From Progne subis subis (taxonomy: Eukaryota; Chordata; Aves; Passeriformes; Hirundinidae), in NCBI GenBank assembly GCA_022316685.1, contig JAKJHU010000183.1:1-64000 (forward strand): a stretch of DNA of 64,000 nt. The letters run 5' to 3'. This document shows positions 1 through 12,367 of the stretch, piece after piece (the first letter of the stretch is position 1; each line of letters begins with the position of its first letter). The notes under the pieces are model-generated. The model was not told where the DNA came from and did not search any database. It saw only the letters and a list, made by a program, of their open reading frames with translations. Both the position numbers and the translations under genes were made by a program.

Positions 1-1330
1 GTTTCACCTGAATTCATTGTGTTTGTTTTGATTTGGAGGGAAAAACCCTGGGATTAAAGCGCAGCCCAAATTTATGGAGGAGCCAACCCTCTTCCCATCA
101 TCACCAGCACCTCAGGTCTGCTGCTGGGCATGGAGAAATCCTTTCATCCTGCCGTGGGGATGGCAGGCAGCTATCCTGCATGGATAAAAGCCTGGGAAAG
201 ACCCTAAACATAATTTACAAGTGTGTTACATCCATGCAAGAGCTCCGAGTTCCCCCTCAGCCCTCACAGCAACATCTGCGGTTGTGAGATCCATTCCTCC
301 CTTTCTGTTAACACCAGACTGGAGCTCCCAATGCCAGCTCCAAACATTTTGAATTTGTAGGCAACTTTAAAACATCTGCCATGTTTTAAAGAGAACCAGA
401 CCCAAACCTCTGCTTTTTTCCTTTTTTTTTTTTTCTTTTTTTTTTTTTTTCTTTTTCCCTCCTTCTTCTTTCTTCCCCTTCAAAATGTGGAATTTCCCCC
501 CCCCTCCCCCATTAAAAATCCAACTGATGTGTTCTCAGGTGGGCAATGTCCAGATCTCAGCCAGGGACTTGTTGGATGCTTCAGAAACCGCCCGAGGTGG
601 AAACCCAGCTGAAATTTTGGGATTTTCAGTGCGTGCCCTTGCACAGGATGGTCAGGAAGACTTAAAAGCAGGGCCATGTTTTGAAGTGTTCTCTGCAGCT
701 CCTTTCCTCTTCCAGACCCTTGCAAAGTTGTGTCCCCAATTTATGAGTATCTGGGATTTATGAGGAAAGGAATATATGTGCATTTATGTATATATTTATG
801 TGTGTGAGAACCTGCCTATGCACAAGCACATCCATCACTTCTTTAAACATGTTTACAATCCATTTTCTCTACGTGTTGACTCCATAAAAAACTTGTAAAC
901 TTTCCCTTGGATGGGTAAAAATCTGGGAATTTCAGGCTCTTGACACACTTTGGCTTTTTTGAATAAGCTTGACCACTTCTTTAAACTCACACAGAGAGCT
1001 GCTATGTTTCTAAAAAGTGAAATGTCAGCAAAAAGAGAGAAAAGAGAAAAACAATGAGGAACCTTTTTTTTTTTTTTTTTTTTCCCCATTGTTTTACCAG
1101 CTCTGGCTGGCATTTGTCCACTTTGCTCACTTCAGGTTTCACAGGTTAAAGACTTTATACCACGTTACACCTGAAACTTCAGCAAATCCTGAAAGTTAAC
1201 AGCTTTCCTGGATCCTGGATCTCCCTGGGAGGGGCTGAGCCCTCGGAGGTGCTGAGGGCCCTGGCTGCCATCCAGCAGAGCACTCAAACACCAGCTTACG
1301 TTTCAGCAGTGCTCAAGAACCAATTTCAAA
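1..1330. other. Single-copy DNA with T-rich tracts; no gene seen
   Basis: No splice-bounded open frame or familiar repeat is visible. The stretch contains a C/T-rich tract with long T runs at about 420-475, a TATA/TGTG-rich patch near 770-810 and a T run at about 1064-1083. Open frames here are short and cross low-complexity sequence, so none is called. Confidence 0.6.
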
Positions 1331-1420
1331 TTAAGCGTGTGCTTAAGCGCTTTGCCGAAGCGGAGCGGGGGATTACGAACATTCCAGGAGTTAAGCGTGT
1401 GCTTAAGGTGCTTTCCTGGA
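1331..1420. repeat. Doubled old palindromic repeat fragment (TTAAGCGTGTGCTTAAG motif)
   Basis: The 17-mer TTAAGCGTGTGCTTAAG occurs exactly at 1331-1347 and 1391-1407, 60 bp apart. Each copy is followed by a related 'GCTTTGCCGAAGCGG' or 'GCTTTCCTGGATTCGGG' stretch. The wording resembles, from memory, an old interspersed palindromic element of turtles, crocodiles and birds (TTAAGCAYGTGCTTAAGTGCTTTGCTGAATCGGG). What is seen is the duplication. The family assignment is recall, not a search result. Confidence 0.5.
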
Positions 1421-1495
1421 TTCGGGTTGGAACAATGGGGAAATAACGATGCTGTCTGTGGGTAGCTTTCTAAGGGTAGGGGGAAAAAATAATGT

Positions 1496-1511
1496 AAAAA
1501 AAAAAAAAAAC
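1496..1511. repeat. Poly-A tract
   Basis: An uninterrupted A run lies inside single-copy sequence. No retroposon body is recognised immediately upstream of it. Confidence 0.85.
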
Positions 1512-1689
1512 AAAAGGGAGAAATGGAAATCATCTGCTTGTTCTGCTGGTGGCAGAGACGTCCACCTGAAAGCAGTTTTATCCAGCTCTGTCCCGATCCC
1601 AGAAAGGGAAGGAAGGATGACACAGGAGAGAGGAAGGATTTGTCAGCTCCTTCTTAGTTGTTGTACCTGACTCCCCTCTTATAGGAGCA

Positions 1690-2095
1690 TCTTTGCCTTG
1701 GAGCCGGGCTGGGAAAGCTGGGGCTGCTCCCTGGGAGAGGAGAAGGATCGAGACAGACCCCAGAATCCCTTCCAGGAGAGCTGGAGAGGGACCTGGGACA
1801 AGGGATGGAGGGACAGGACACGAGGAATGGCTTCCCACTGCCAGAGATCAGGGATGGATGCGAGATTGGGCAGGAATTGTTCCCTGGGAGGGCGGTGATG
1901 CCCTGGCACAGGGTGCCCAGAGAAGCTGTGGCTGCCCCTGGATCCCTGGCAGTGTCCAAGGCCGGGTTGGACACTGGGGTTTGGAGCAGCCTGGGACAGT
2001 GGAAGGTGTCCCTGCCCATGGCAGGCATTGGAGTGGATGAACTTTAGCGTCTCCTCCGACCCAAACCATTCTGGGACCCTTTGACTCCGTGTCCC
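1690..2095 (+). mobile_element. CR1 LINE 3' fragment
   Basis: This is a typical CR1 3' end in sense orientation. It starts near 'GAGCCGGGCTGGGAAAGCTGG' and runs through 'GGACAGGACACGAGGAATGGC' and 'GTGCCCAGAGAAGCTGTGGC'. It ends in the 3' UTR at about 2050-2090 with 'GACCCAAACCATTCTGGGAC'. It is 5' truncated, as most CR1 copies are. Several overlapping open frames are only translations of this repeat. A small deletion is apparent near 1765, compared with remembered CR1 wording. Confidence 0.93.
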
Positions 2096-4138
2096 CATGG
2101 TTGGGCTCTTTTCCACACCTCCGGACTCAGCACCATCTGTGGGTTCCCTAGGGGTGAACCCACCCCGCATCCCAAGCTGTCCTCCTGCACACCATTAGGA
2201 TTTCCCAGGGAAATCAAACCAGATGCCTTTGCCTGTTACCAGAGAAGCCTGGCCTGTGTGGTTGTGACACGAAAATGCAATGATCTCAGGAAATAAAACA
2301 TTCTCTCTTTGGAGGAAAGAGGTCAATAGATGTCAAACTCCCCGGTGGCCAGAAGATGGTGGAGACAGGGCTCAGATGTAGAGTCCTAGGCCTGCTAACC
2401 CTGCTGGATTTTTGGGATGGCTGTGGTGGGCATCACCCCCTCTGCCTCATTCCTACCATCCCTGAGCAGTCACAGCTCTCAACCACATTTCCCCAAAATG
2501 TTTGTCAGTGCCGCTTGCCAATGAAGCCTTAAATTGTCCTTTTTTCCCCTGGTGTAGCCACTCTTCCATCCACTGGGGAATCTAGACGGAAGGAAGTGTT
2601 GATATGTGTAAAAAGCTCTTGGCCCCAAAGAGTTAAAATGTCCAGAGAGTATCCTTCAGTCCCATGTCTTTGTTGTGCCCTCATATAGGAATCTGGCTCA
2701 AAATCTGCTCCCTCACTCAAGCACTCATGGAGCTTTGGAGCAGGTAAAACTAAGCCAAATTCCCTCAATCCTCTGTAAGTGTTACTAAAAAAATACCCCT
2801 AAATTAGGTCCCACATTCCTGTGATCCTTGTAGTGCTGAGCAGGGTAGAATAGCTTTTGATAACGGCCCTGGATTTGGTGGTGTGGTGAGATTTATTTCC
2901 TGATCTTTTGCCCATCAAACCTTTTTCTGATCTTAATTGTCAATCACATTGTATGATTTCTCCAGAGGAATGAAAATAGCAGCTATTTGTCTTGAAAATC
3001 CTCCCTTTGATGTCAGAATTCCAGGAAATAAAACACCTTTATAGTTATGGGATCCAGACCTGTCCGGCCGGGATGCATTTCCATCAGGATTTGTGTGTGT
3101 TTGTTGACTCGGGTTTTAAGGCGCCTTTTACGGGGATTCACGATGGGATTTTCTCAGCACATTTGGGTTTTTTCCTAGGACTAAACCAGGCCTTCTGCTT
3201 CATGGACCTCATGTCTGAAAGGCGTCAGCTGTCTCTGACCTGGACTGAGCTTCCCGGCTGTTGGGATCCAGCCTGAACAGATCCAGCTCATGCTGTAATG
3301 CCAAAATTATGGCTTGGACGTCCAGAGCTGCTCACACTTTGGCGAATTGTCCCAGACCCAGCATCCCAGGCCACCCTCAGATCAAGGCTTGACTATAAAC
3401 AGCCCCTTCTCCAATCCCCTGCACGGCAGCATCAATGAATCCCTTCCAGCTGAGCACTGGACAAGGAAAAACCTCCCTTTTTCCAGCTCCATCCTTTGGA
3501 TTGACTCTTCATGTCACCAGCTCAGCCAACCATCCTTGCACAGCATGTCCATCTCCATCTGCAGAAGGTGTTTTTTGTGGTTTTTTTTGGTTTTTTTTTT
3601 TTTTTGGAGATCAGGAAAACGAGGGAAAGGCTAATGAAGAAAAATTTGCTCTCCAGACTCATTACTTTTTAAGGAGTTTTGTAGATTTTGGATTAAATGT
3701 GTGCCATGACTCAGGGGAAGGATCCTTGTTGGTGTGTCTCCTAAAAACTGCTTCCTGAGCACGTTGGCTCTGTTGGAATGCAGATGTGCCACAGTCAGGG
3801 CACATCTGTGTGTATGTGTGTGTATGTATATTTATATATATATAAATGTATATAAAATCCATAACACCCACTGACCTTTTCCTATCAGCAGTCAAGCCTG
3901 CAAGCTCCCATGATCCTCTCCAAGGTGTCACTCACAATTTCTAAACTGCTGTCTTCTCTAATTTCCAGTCCTTCTGCCCATCTTTTCCTTAGACGTCTCT
4001 CCTTCCACCCGAAACTCTGGGGTTTTCCTTTGGTTCTCCCCGACAGCTCACTCTGGTGCCGTGCGATGGCTGACGTGGCCATGAATACAATTTTCCCTGT
4101 TTTCCCCTCAAGCTCTCACAGCTCCAGCACCTACCATT
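2096..4138. other. Single-copy DNA; no gene seen
   Basis: This stretch is mostly unique. A weak exon-like segment at 2690-2744 has a pyrimidine tract and AG before it and CAG/GTAAAA after it, but it is too short to trust. A T run sits at about 3573-3607, and a TGTG/TATA-rich patch at about 3808-3857. No repeat body or gene is recognised. Confidence 0.55.
3808..3857. repeat. TG/TA-rich microsatellite
   Basis: Imperfect TGTG, TATG and TATATA units run together, a degraded dinucleotide repeat. Confidence 0.75.
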
Positions 4139-4142
4139 AAAA

Positions 4143-4179
<37 letters not shown>
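4139..4179. repeat. Poly-A followed by (AT)n
   Basis: A run of A leads directly into about fourteen AT units. The A-then-AT structure recurs at 45333-45388, which suggests AT expansion out of an A tract. Confidence 0.9.
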
Positions 4180-4182
<3 letters not shown>

Positions 4183-4268
4183 TGCATGGCGAATTCCCCT
4201 CTTTGGCTTTGCTGCAGGCATCACCTTTCCTCCCCAAATCCTTCTGTGCCTTCTCAAATTTTCAGGAT

Positions 4269-4297
4269 TCCTTTTTTTTTTTTTTTTTTTTTTTCCC
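4269..4297. repeat. Poly-T tract
   Basis: A T run of more than 20 bases is followed by C-rich sequence. Confidence 0.85.
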
Positions 4298-4817
4298 CTC
4301 CCATCCCACCAGCAATTAATCAATAAACCTGGCAATTTGGGACCAATCTAAAAGTAATTATAATCGAAAAAAGAAGTAGTTGAAGGAAAGCCCCCCCTCG
4401 CCACGATGAAAAACCATCTCCATGTTCAAACCAGTCTAGCAGAAACCACAGGATGGTGTGGGTTGGAAAAAAACCCACCCACCTTAAACCCCACCTCATT
4501 CCAACCCCCCTGCCATGGGACACCTCCCAGGAAATGCGGGGTAAGAGAACTGGCTCCTCTTTCCCAAATTTTAGGCTTCAAAGCCTGAAGGGGATGCTCA
4601 CCAGCTCTACCAGAGGCACCAAAGGAGGAGCATCCATCCCTTTCTTTGCGTCAGGCGCCTACTGGGGCTGCAAAGCCTCCAACCACACCAGCCAGAACCA
4701 GGAGTGGCTTCCAAATCTCAACCCAAAATTCCACATCAGGTACCTCTGCTGGAGCCATGCCGCTTCCAGGATGTGCTGGTTCCTCTCCACCAGCCTCTGG
4801 CAGGAGCTATCGAGATA

Positions 4818-4960
4818 TCTGGAAGTGTTCCAGGCCAGGCTGGATGGGGCTTAGAGCCGCCTGGGGTAGTGGAAGGTGTCCCTGCCCGTGGTAGGGCATG
4901 GAAAGGGATAAGCTCTCAGGTCCCTTCCAGCCCAGACCATTCCACGATTCCCTGATCTTG
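4818..4960 (+). mobile_element. CR1 LINE 3' fragment
   Basis: Only the last ~140 bp of a CR1 remain, in sense orientation: 'GTTCCAGGCCAGGCTGGATGG', then 'GGAAGGTGTCCCTGCCCGTGG', then 'CAGACCATTCCACGATTCC'. It is heavily 5' truncated. Confidence 0.88.
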
Positions 4961-7900
4961 GCTTGCCCAAGGCTGGCTCTGTGGCACACCACAGCATCCC
5001 ATGGCAGTGAAGCAGCTCAGGAAAACAGGGACTTCTTTCCCTAAAACAGCGCTTTCGCGCAGGGCTCTGCTGAATTAAACCTCCTGTCAAAAAGATCTTG
5101 TTCTCTCCCTCCAGCCAAGCTGGAGATTTGAATGCCTGGGAAGGTGATTAATTATTAGTTGAAAAGAAAAGATAAATCCACAACTTGTGTTTTTCTGTGT
5201 TGTCTCAGCCTGGGAAAACACTTTTGAGCATGGAAGGGGTATTTGTGTGCCTCCCTCCTTCAGCCAACACTGGAAAATCCTTCAGCACCTCCCTTTGATA
5301 TAATTCACCCAAATTCAAAGGGGCCTTTCCCAGGTGAGCCCTTGGTTACTTGAGGACATACCAGATCAGGTAAATCCTGGATAAATCTCCCTTCCTGGAG
5401 AGGGATCGTGGTTGAGGACTCAGCTCTCCCATGGGTGACCAGATAGCTCAGCTTTTTGGACTCCCACTTTTCACGAAAAATGTTTGATCCTCAATCTGGG
5501 CAACCGTGTTGCATTCACTCTCAGGAAACAGTTTTTACTCTGAAGGGAATTTCCGACTCAACTCCAACAGCTTGAATGCAGAGGGGGAAAATAACTTGAC
5601 AAATTTGGAAGGTTTGGGTACAGTATTGAACTTTGAGAGTGCTGCACCCCAGAGGTTTGGTTCAGCCCATGGTGGAGGGATGAGCCAAGCACAAGGACGG
5701 AGCAGGATGCTCTTGGAAATGAGGGCACTGCAGGTTCAGAGTTTGAGGGCAGGCACGAAGCTGAAACACAGATCATAACAACCACTTCAACCTAAAAAAA
5801 GTGAAGAGATTAAATGCTGTGCTCGCAGCTGCACAAGGAGTGATGCCAGCATTTGAAATCCGGGAATAATTGATCCGGGTTTCCAGAATCATTTAACTGA
5901 ATGAGTGGGGTGGAGAGGAGAAGGAGAGAGTCTGAGATTGAGAGATTGCTGTTAAAAATGCTAATTAGCAGTCTTTGAACATCTGGTTGTACTGGAGGAT
6001 GCTCCTGGCCTGCCTGCTCTGCCACCAGTGCTTCCAGACACGTGTCCGTGAACTGGACACCTGCAGCCAGCCAGCATGATGCCAGAGAAACCAAGGATGC
6101 ATCTGATAAAGCTTGAAAAAAAAAATGTGACGCTTCTCAACAGTCAGCCTTCCAACGGCTGTGGTGGGGAAAGCACCGAAATTAGGCAAAGTGCAAAAAC
6201 ATGGTGAAAAGGAGACCGGAGTTTCCAGCAGAGAACAGGTCCCAAAAAGGGGGTTAAGCTGTGTCCTCCTCAGAAGGACATCCTCTCCAACACCTCTCAA
6301 CCCGGTGGAGGCTGGCAAACAGGAGCGGGGCTTCACACCAGGAGCAGGGGCTTCACACCAGAGTAGCAGGAAAAGAGGTTGTGGATTGAGAAATATTGAA
6401 GAAATACTTATTTTTTTTCTCCTCCAGGAAGCACTGCCTGCTTGTTCTTAACAGGTTTGCTGAAAATGAAGCTGTTTTCCATGACAGGTTTTTAAAGAGG
6501 GTCTCTGTACACCTGGCATTTACTGCTTCCAAATTGCTGAGATGATCCATCTTTAATTTCAAAAATAATCATTCCTGGTGTCTTTAAACTGTGAGATAAT
6601 TTTATTTTTACTGGAGATGATGTTTATAAAAAATTAGATAATCAATTCAACAGAATTCATCTGAAAGAGGCTTTTTTCCCCCCTGCAGATTTCAGCTGGT
6701 GGTTTGGGTCAAATTTTAATTCGACTTGACATTGACACCACATTAGAATGCAAATTTTTTTTGCTGTTATTTACTTCTTTGTTCACAAAAAATAGCATCA
6801 GAGCTGGAAGGCTGTTTCCTGCTCAGTCTTCTCTGAGGCCCAGCAATCATTTCCATCACAGCTTCCCATAAATTCATGAATCTGATGTTAATCTTTAAAC
6901 TTTTTCACAGATCAGCATTTATGAACCCTCAGCAAAGAGCCCCTGGGCTTGGGCAGGAACAATAAGCCTGGGAGTTGAATACCCTGTTGAGTTGCATCTT
7001 GTGGTACCTTTTCCATCACTTTTTTTGGGCTTTTGGAGAACATCTCAGTTTAATTTGGTTTGGGAACCCCTCACATGCATGAGTTCTGCAGGGGACGTCT
7101 GGTTTTCTGCACATCAGGTTCCTCAGGAGTTTTGCAAGAAATCTCTGTCAAATGAATCCCAGAGCTTTCCTCTCCTTGGTCTGGAATCTGAGAGTAGATT
7201 TTTCAGAAAACTGAACCTCATCTTTCTTAGAGAAATCTGACTCAAACTCGTCCACCTGACTTTGGCTCCAAGCTGGTCAAGAATCCATCTTGTTTCATGG
7301 GGATGTCCTTGAAGTGGTATTTCTTCCTAGAAGTGATCCCTCTGCCAGGCAGAGTCCTGAGGGGAAATTCGATTCAACATCATCATGGATTTTGTCAGCA
7401 CGTCTGGTGAGGAACACATGATTTTGTTGAGTTTTCCACTTGGGAGTTCAAACTTGGCCACTTGGGCGAGCTCTCTGATTCCGGTGATTCCTTGATGAAG
7501 CTTTTGAGCAAGGGAGACAGCCTTGGCTGGAAGCTCTGGAAGCTGGTGGGAGATACCTCGTGACACGTCTCATCCATCCCCATGGTAGCACAGGAGCTCC
7601 CTGGGAAGCATGAGGGCTGAAAGGAGATGTGTTGGATATGTGGTGCTTCTCCTTGGCCGCAATAAATGTTTCCGCCCTGGGAGGAAAAGCTGCTGCTGTG
7701 GGATTTGGGAAGAGGGGAGCACTTTGGCACAGCTGTAGGGTGTAATGGAGATGGTGCGGTGCAGGATGGATTGTAATTTAATATAAACCTGTGTCCCTGA
7801 GAAGAGCCAGGGTAACGCTTCCCAAAACTAAGCGCGTTCCCACTCCCAAATGAGGGCATTAATCCCCAGCCAGGAGCTGCCTCCATCCCTCTGCTGGGTG

Positions 7901-8218
7901 TTCACCACCAGAGCTCAGGAATGGATGAGGAGACCCGAATGAAACAACAAACTCGCTCAGCAGGTCCCAGGTTAGTTCCCTGTCAACCGGATCCCAGCAT
8001 ATCCCAGATTTTTCTCGGACAGTCATTACAGTGAGCAGCAGGTGGAAACAAGCCCGGCCAAGGCACAGCGCGGAGCAGCGTGCTCGGAACAGCGACACAA
8101 GCCCTGCTCTAAACCCCGCTGTGTTCAGGCAGCTTGGGACTGAAAATACGCTCATATATCCCACTTATGGGCAAGGAAAATGAGGCATTAAAAAAATCCA
8201 ATTGAGGGCGCCCCTGCT
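4961..8218. other. Single-copy DNA; no gene seen
   Basis: No gene or large repeat is recognised. The segment 6570-6760 is A/T-rich. A short ~19-bp tandem duplication ('GGGGCTTCACACCAGGAGC') lies at 6319-6362. A small CpG cluster lies at about 7980-8120. A donor-like CCCAG/GTGAGC near 5333 has no convincing partner. Confidence 0.55.
7980..8120. other. Small CpG cluster
   Basis: About nine CpG dinucleotides fall in roughly 140 bp (for example 'AGCGCGGAGCAGCGTGCTCGG'), clearly denser than the surrounding sequence. It is too short for a conventional CpG island and has no recognised repeat wording. Confidence 0.4.
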
Positions 8219-8272
8219 TGCGGCTTCATGAACTTTGAAGGTCGCTTCCAACGCAAACCATTCCGTGATGGA
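8219..8272 (+). mobile_element. CR1 LINE terminal fragment
   Basis: About 50 bp of CR1 3' UTR remain: 'AACTTTGAAGGTCGCTTCCAA' then 'CGCAAACCATTCCGTGATGG'. The rest of the element is absent. Confidence 0.7.
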
Positions 8273-11200
8273 AAAAGAGTTGGTGCATCTCCTTCCACGT
8301 CGCCTTTTAGGCTTGGAAATTCAGTGTAGAGCCTCCAACGTGGTGTGTTAAAAGCTGCTGCTCAGGGAAGGAATGGATTCAGCACATGCTGGGCTGTGCT
8401 ACCCAGGAAGGGGTGTCAGCACAGCTCATTCCTGACAGCCGTGAGCTCATCCAGCTCCAGGCAAACGGCACCGGGAGACACCAGCCAAGCCAGGCCGAGG
8501 AGATGGAGTGGAAAAGCAGGAGAGGGGAGTGGGGAGGGGAGATGAGGTCATCTGCACTGTGTGTCAGGTACTCACATCAGAGCAGAGAACAGAGCCTTCG
8601 GATCCAAGGAACGAGTTTCCAGTGGGGAACCAGGCTTGTTCTCCCAGTTATGGCGTTAGAACAGCAGCATCTGGCCTGGAGCCTTCCAGGGGCCAAATCC
8701 TTCGCTGCTGCAATCCCAGTGTCGCACAGGCATGAATTTACTTGTGAGAAACTAAGGCAATGACAGGGGCTAAAAAATTTACTTGGAAAAAATCTCCAAA
8801 TCCCAAGTTTTTCTGCAGAGCAGCCCTGTAATTGAGCAGTAGAGACCATCACACCTTTAACTGCTTCCCCATATACCAGTGCTGTTTATAATAAACAAGG
8901 GATTAGTTTTGTTGTGGGGGGTTTTTCCCCACAATTAGGAAAACCTGAAGCTGATGTTTCCTTTGCCTTTTCTGATTTATTTCCTCAGCAGCCAAGCCAC
9001 AAGATCAGAACACAGACACTCATTAGGCAGGTGAAGTTAGGAGAGCATGTACACAGCCTACAACTCTCCCCTTAAAGTCCAATAAAACTCAAGGGGAAGG
9101 AAAAATATTCTGTTTTTTAAAGGCACATGGTGAGTTTCAGCAGCCGCCTCTTATTGAGCTTTCCATAGCTTGTTTCCAATTACTGTGAGGTGTCCAGAAG
9201 CTATGGAAAAGCAGCAGTGACCTCCTGCGAGAGCTGTCATTATCCATGGAACAGCGTTTTGCTGGGCATTGAGGAATTACAGTGGAGGGAAAAAAAGAAC
9301 CCTGGACCAAACCAGCAACAAGTGCCGCCCATGCCTTCTCCGGTCCACCTGGAAGCACAGCACAGGTGGATGGAGCTCCGAGGGAGCATCCAGCTCCCAG
9401 GAAGGGTCTGTGTTTGCCCAGGGCAATAGGGATTACTCCCAGGGCTGCCTGCCTGACCCCTCAGCATCAGCTACTGTGCCGAGATGCTGCCTGAATGCTG
9501 ACATTTTTAACAGCACGGTCCCTTCCCAGCACATGATCCGGCGTGAGGGAATAACAGGATGTATTAATGTCATTTCAGATAACAATATTCCTCTCAGAGC
9601 GGGCTTCTGGCACCACATGTCCCCCTGCGAGAGAACTCTATCCCTATCGCTCCAGCACTAGCTTTGAGCTTGAAAGGGCCATTAAAATGACTTGTGAAAT
9701 GTGGGATAGTTAGCAAGTAATTAGGACCACATTTCATTCCTCTGCCTGCCCGGAGCTCTGCACTGGTCTCAGTTCAAGTTTGCCTTTTGCACACCAACGC
9801 CAGCACCATTCTTTGGGAGGGTTCGTGCTTCCCCTCCATCCCCCTGCCCTCCTTGTGCAGCTGGTGTTTGTCACCTGCAGCATCTATTTTGTGTGGGGGA
9901 AAAAAAAAAAAAAAAAATGAAAGGAGCTGGGTTTGAAGAGGTGCCAGGGAAGGTTTCCCCATTTTCCACCTCCTGTGCAACGGTGGTGCCTCTCTGCTCC
10001 CACCACCTATGGGATAACAACAGCTGGAAGGATCATCCAGGACTCATTTCTTGCAAAGTCCTGCTGATGGCTGTTCATAAGCTAGGAATTACCACAAAAT
10101 TTGGAAAACATTGCTGTTTTTGCGATGCTGCTGGAGCCAATTCCCCCTGGGCTGCATTTCCAAGCTCTCTGCTCCAGGAAAACACAGCTTGCTGGACACC
10201 AGTGGGACTAGGATCCCACTGCCATCGTGCTCGATGTGGGAGAATATCCCTCCTCACCCCTTTGGACTCCCTGAGGGAGGGTCCCAGGCTGGAGCTCTCA
10301 CCCCTCAGGCGTTAAAGGGAGTTTTCCCTCCCTTTTAATGCTCATGGATCTGCTCTTCCAGGCACAGATGACCACAGGCAGCAGGAGCCAGCCTTTCTGC
10401 ACTGGATGTTAGTGATGCCTCTGGAAGGTGGGCACGGTGAACATGGACATACTGTAGCCTCATGGACACTGGTGCAGGCCTTTGCTCCTGAACATTCCTC
10501 AGGGATCATCCTCAGGGCCGAAAAAGGCCCTACTGCTCAGTCCTGTGCTTCCTGAGGAAATGAACAGCTTTGGGCCTTGTCCGTGCCTTCCCACAGTGAA
10601 TCCTGCAACTCTAGAGCCAACCTCATCACCCAGACCCTGTCCTGGATGTCATTCCTCCATCTCATCCTTCCCCTGGCTCTTGGGTCCACAAGAAATTCCT
10701 CAAGGAATCTTATGGATCCTTGAGATTGGGTCCTTGAGGTTTTTGTGACTCCATCTTTCCCTCAGCGCAACAGAATCCCACTGTCTTTCCTATCCTTACC
10801 TCTGGAATACCTCTGAGTCCTCACACAGGGCAATTTCTGGGCAGAGGACTCTGAGGGATGCGCTCCTCCTTTCTCCCTCCTGCCCCTGAAGCATTGATTC
10901 CTTATGGAAACCAGATGAGGACACCAAGTCCCAGGAGCACCTGGCTGAGGCCACTGAGCAATCAGCTGGGAATGAGTCATACTAACAGCCCAGTCCCAGG
11001 AATCCCAGCCAGATCCCTCTGCACAGGACAGAAATAGATTGTAATTGACAGATGACAGACTCTGGCCAAGCCCTGGTGCTTCAGAGGGGGGATGCATGGA
11101 TAAGGGCTATTATTATCCCTGCTATTTTTCATTTGGGAAGCACTCCTGTTGCCTCAAGTGCTTTCAGGATTGTCAGCAAGAGCCTTCCTGTCCTTAGCAC

Positions 11201-12138
11201 ACGGGATTTCTGGGATCCAAGGGTGTGACTGGAGAGGAGCTATGAGCTGTGGGATGGATGTGCTAACAACATTTGGCAGGAAGGAGGAGACTGGACCAGC
11301 ACTTCATCCCGGCCGGAGACATTCCAAGGCCAAGGAATTGCCACGCCAAGGAGCGGCTGTGAAGCGAGTCGGACAAAGGAGCAGAAACTGGGGTGAAACA
11401 TCTCACAAAGGGCAAATATTGGGAACATCTGGAGCATTGGGCCAGGTACATGCACCCGGAGCCTTCTTGGAAGGCAGGGAAAGCTGTCCCAGGCTGCAGG
11501 AATGTGAGAGGCTGGGGAGGGATGGGACAGCTCATCCTGTGACCTTCTGCTCTGCGGTCATCAGGCACAGGGAGCTGGGTGCTGCCTTTAAATCCCTGAT
11601 CGGGAAGTTGTGCTCTCCTGCAGAAACCTCAGCTTCCCACTGCTGAAAATATGGAAAATATGACCCCGGTGCAACCTAAAAATGAACAACACAGAAGATA
11701 TTTTTAGGAATCTCATAATCTGGGTTTTCACCCAAGTCTTGGGTTTGGAGAAACTCTCCATGGGGAGGAGGACAGATAAGGGGCCTTCCCAGCTCCTGGG
11801 ATGAGCCCTGGTATCTCCTGGCTCCTCTGCAGTGGTGGTGACACGTCTAGACACTCTGGGAAGCATTCAATCAGGACAAGGAGGAATGGGTCCCGCTGTT
11901 AGGAACAATGCAAGAGGAACAAAACAACCCCATTTTATTCCCTGCAGCTGTCTTTTAAAAGGACTATTAGGTCACTGAAAGTTTTAGTTACAGCAAAAAA
12001 TAACTAAAAATAAAAGAAAGAAAACCCCCAAAAACCCCAGGAAAAAAAAAAAAAAAATTGGAAATGAAGCTGTATATATTTTTGGGAAATTGCTTTTTCT
12101 ATTTTAATAGGTTTCCCTTTCAACTCTCTTCCAGCTGC
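8273..12138. other. Single-copy DNA; no gene seen
   Basis: A long unique stretch with no LTR, CR1 or splice-bounded exon that I trust. An A run lies at about 9899-9917 and another at about 12041-12057. Open frames up to 165 codons (11149-11646) show no recognisable domain and no supporting splice signals. Confidence 0.55.
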
Positions 12139-12170
12139 TTTTTTTTTCCCCCCCCCCCCCCCCCCCCCTT
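12139..12170. repeat. T9 followed by C21 homopolymer
   Basis: A T run changes abruptly into about 21 consecutive C. The complementary G21 strand could form G-quadruplex structures. Such tracts are also prone to sequencing and assembly error. Confidence 0.9.
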
Positions 12171-12284
12171 CTTTGAGCTCCATGATTATTAATGGCTGTA
12201 GCACTAATGTGCTTGGAAAAAGCTCATTGGAGACCATGTTTTTTGGATTATAAAATATCTGAAAGATATTTTTCTTTTCTTCAG

Positions 12285-12367
12285 CCAACTATCGTCCGGC
12301 ATTCCAAAGCAGACATTATTCCATGCCACAGCATCGGATACAACTGCACCCCAACTTGACTTTGAAG
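12285..12367 (+). other. Candidate exon (83 nt), gene unknown
   Basis: The segment is preceded by a near-perfect acceptor (TTTTTCTTTTCTTCAG, 12269-12284) and ends in a consensus donor (GAAG then GTAAGTG from 12368). Two of three forward frames are open throughout. One reads ...YRPAFQSRHYSMPQHRIQ... and ends in phase 0. The other reads ...SSGIPKQTLFHATASD.... I recognise neither peptide. It could be a coding exon, an lncRNA exon or a pair of cryptic splice sites. No promoter or partner exon can be linked from sequence alone. Confidence 0.3.

Noticed and set aside
1654..2170. Cluster of open frames up to 163 codons on both strands
   Set aside because: They lie on the CR1 3' end, partly in antisense. 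The CR1 reverse transcriptase region is absent.
2690..2744. Short segment between CCCTCATATAG and CAG/GTAAAA
   Set aside because: Only 55 nt, with a weak donor; such pairs are expected by chance in 64 kb.
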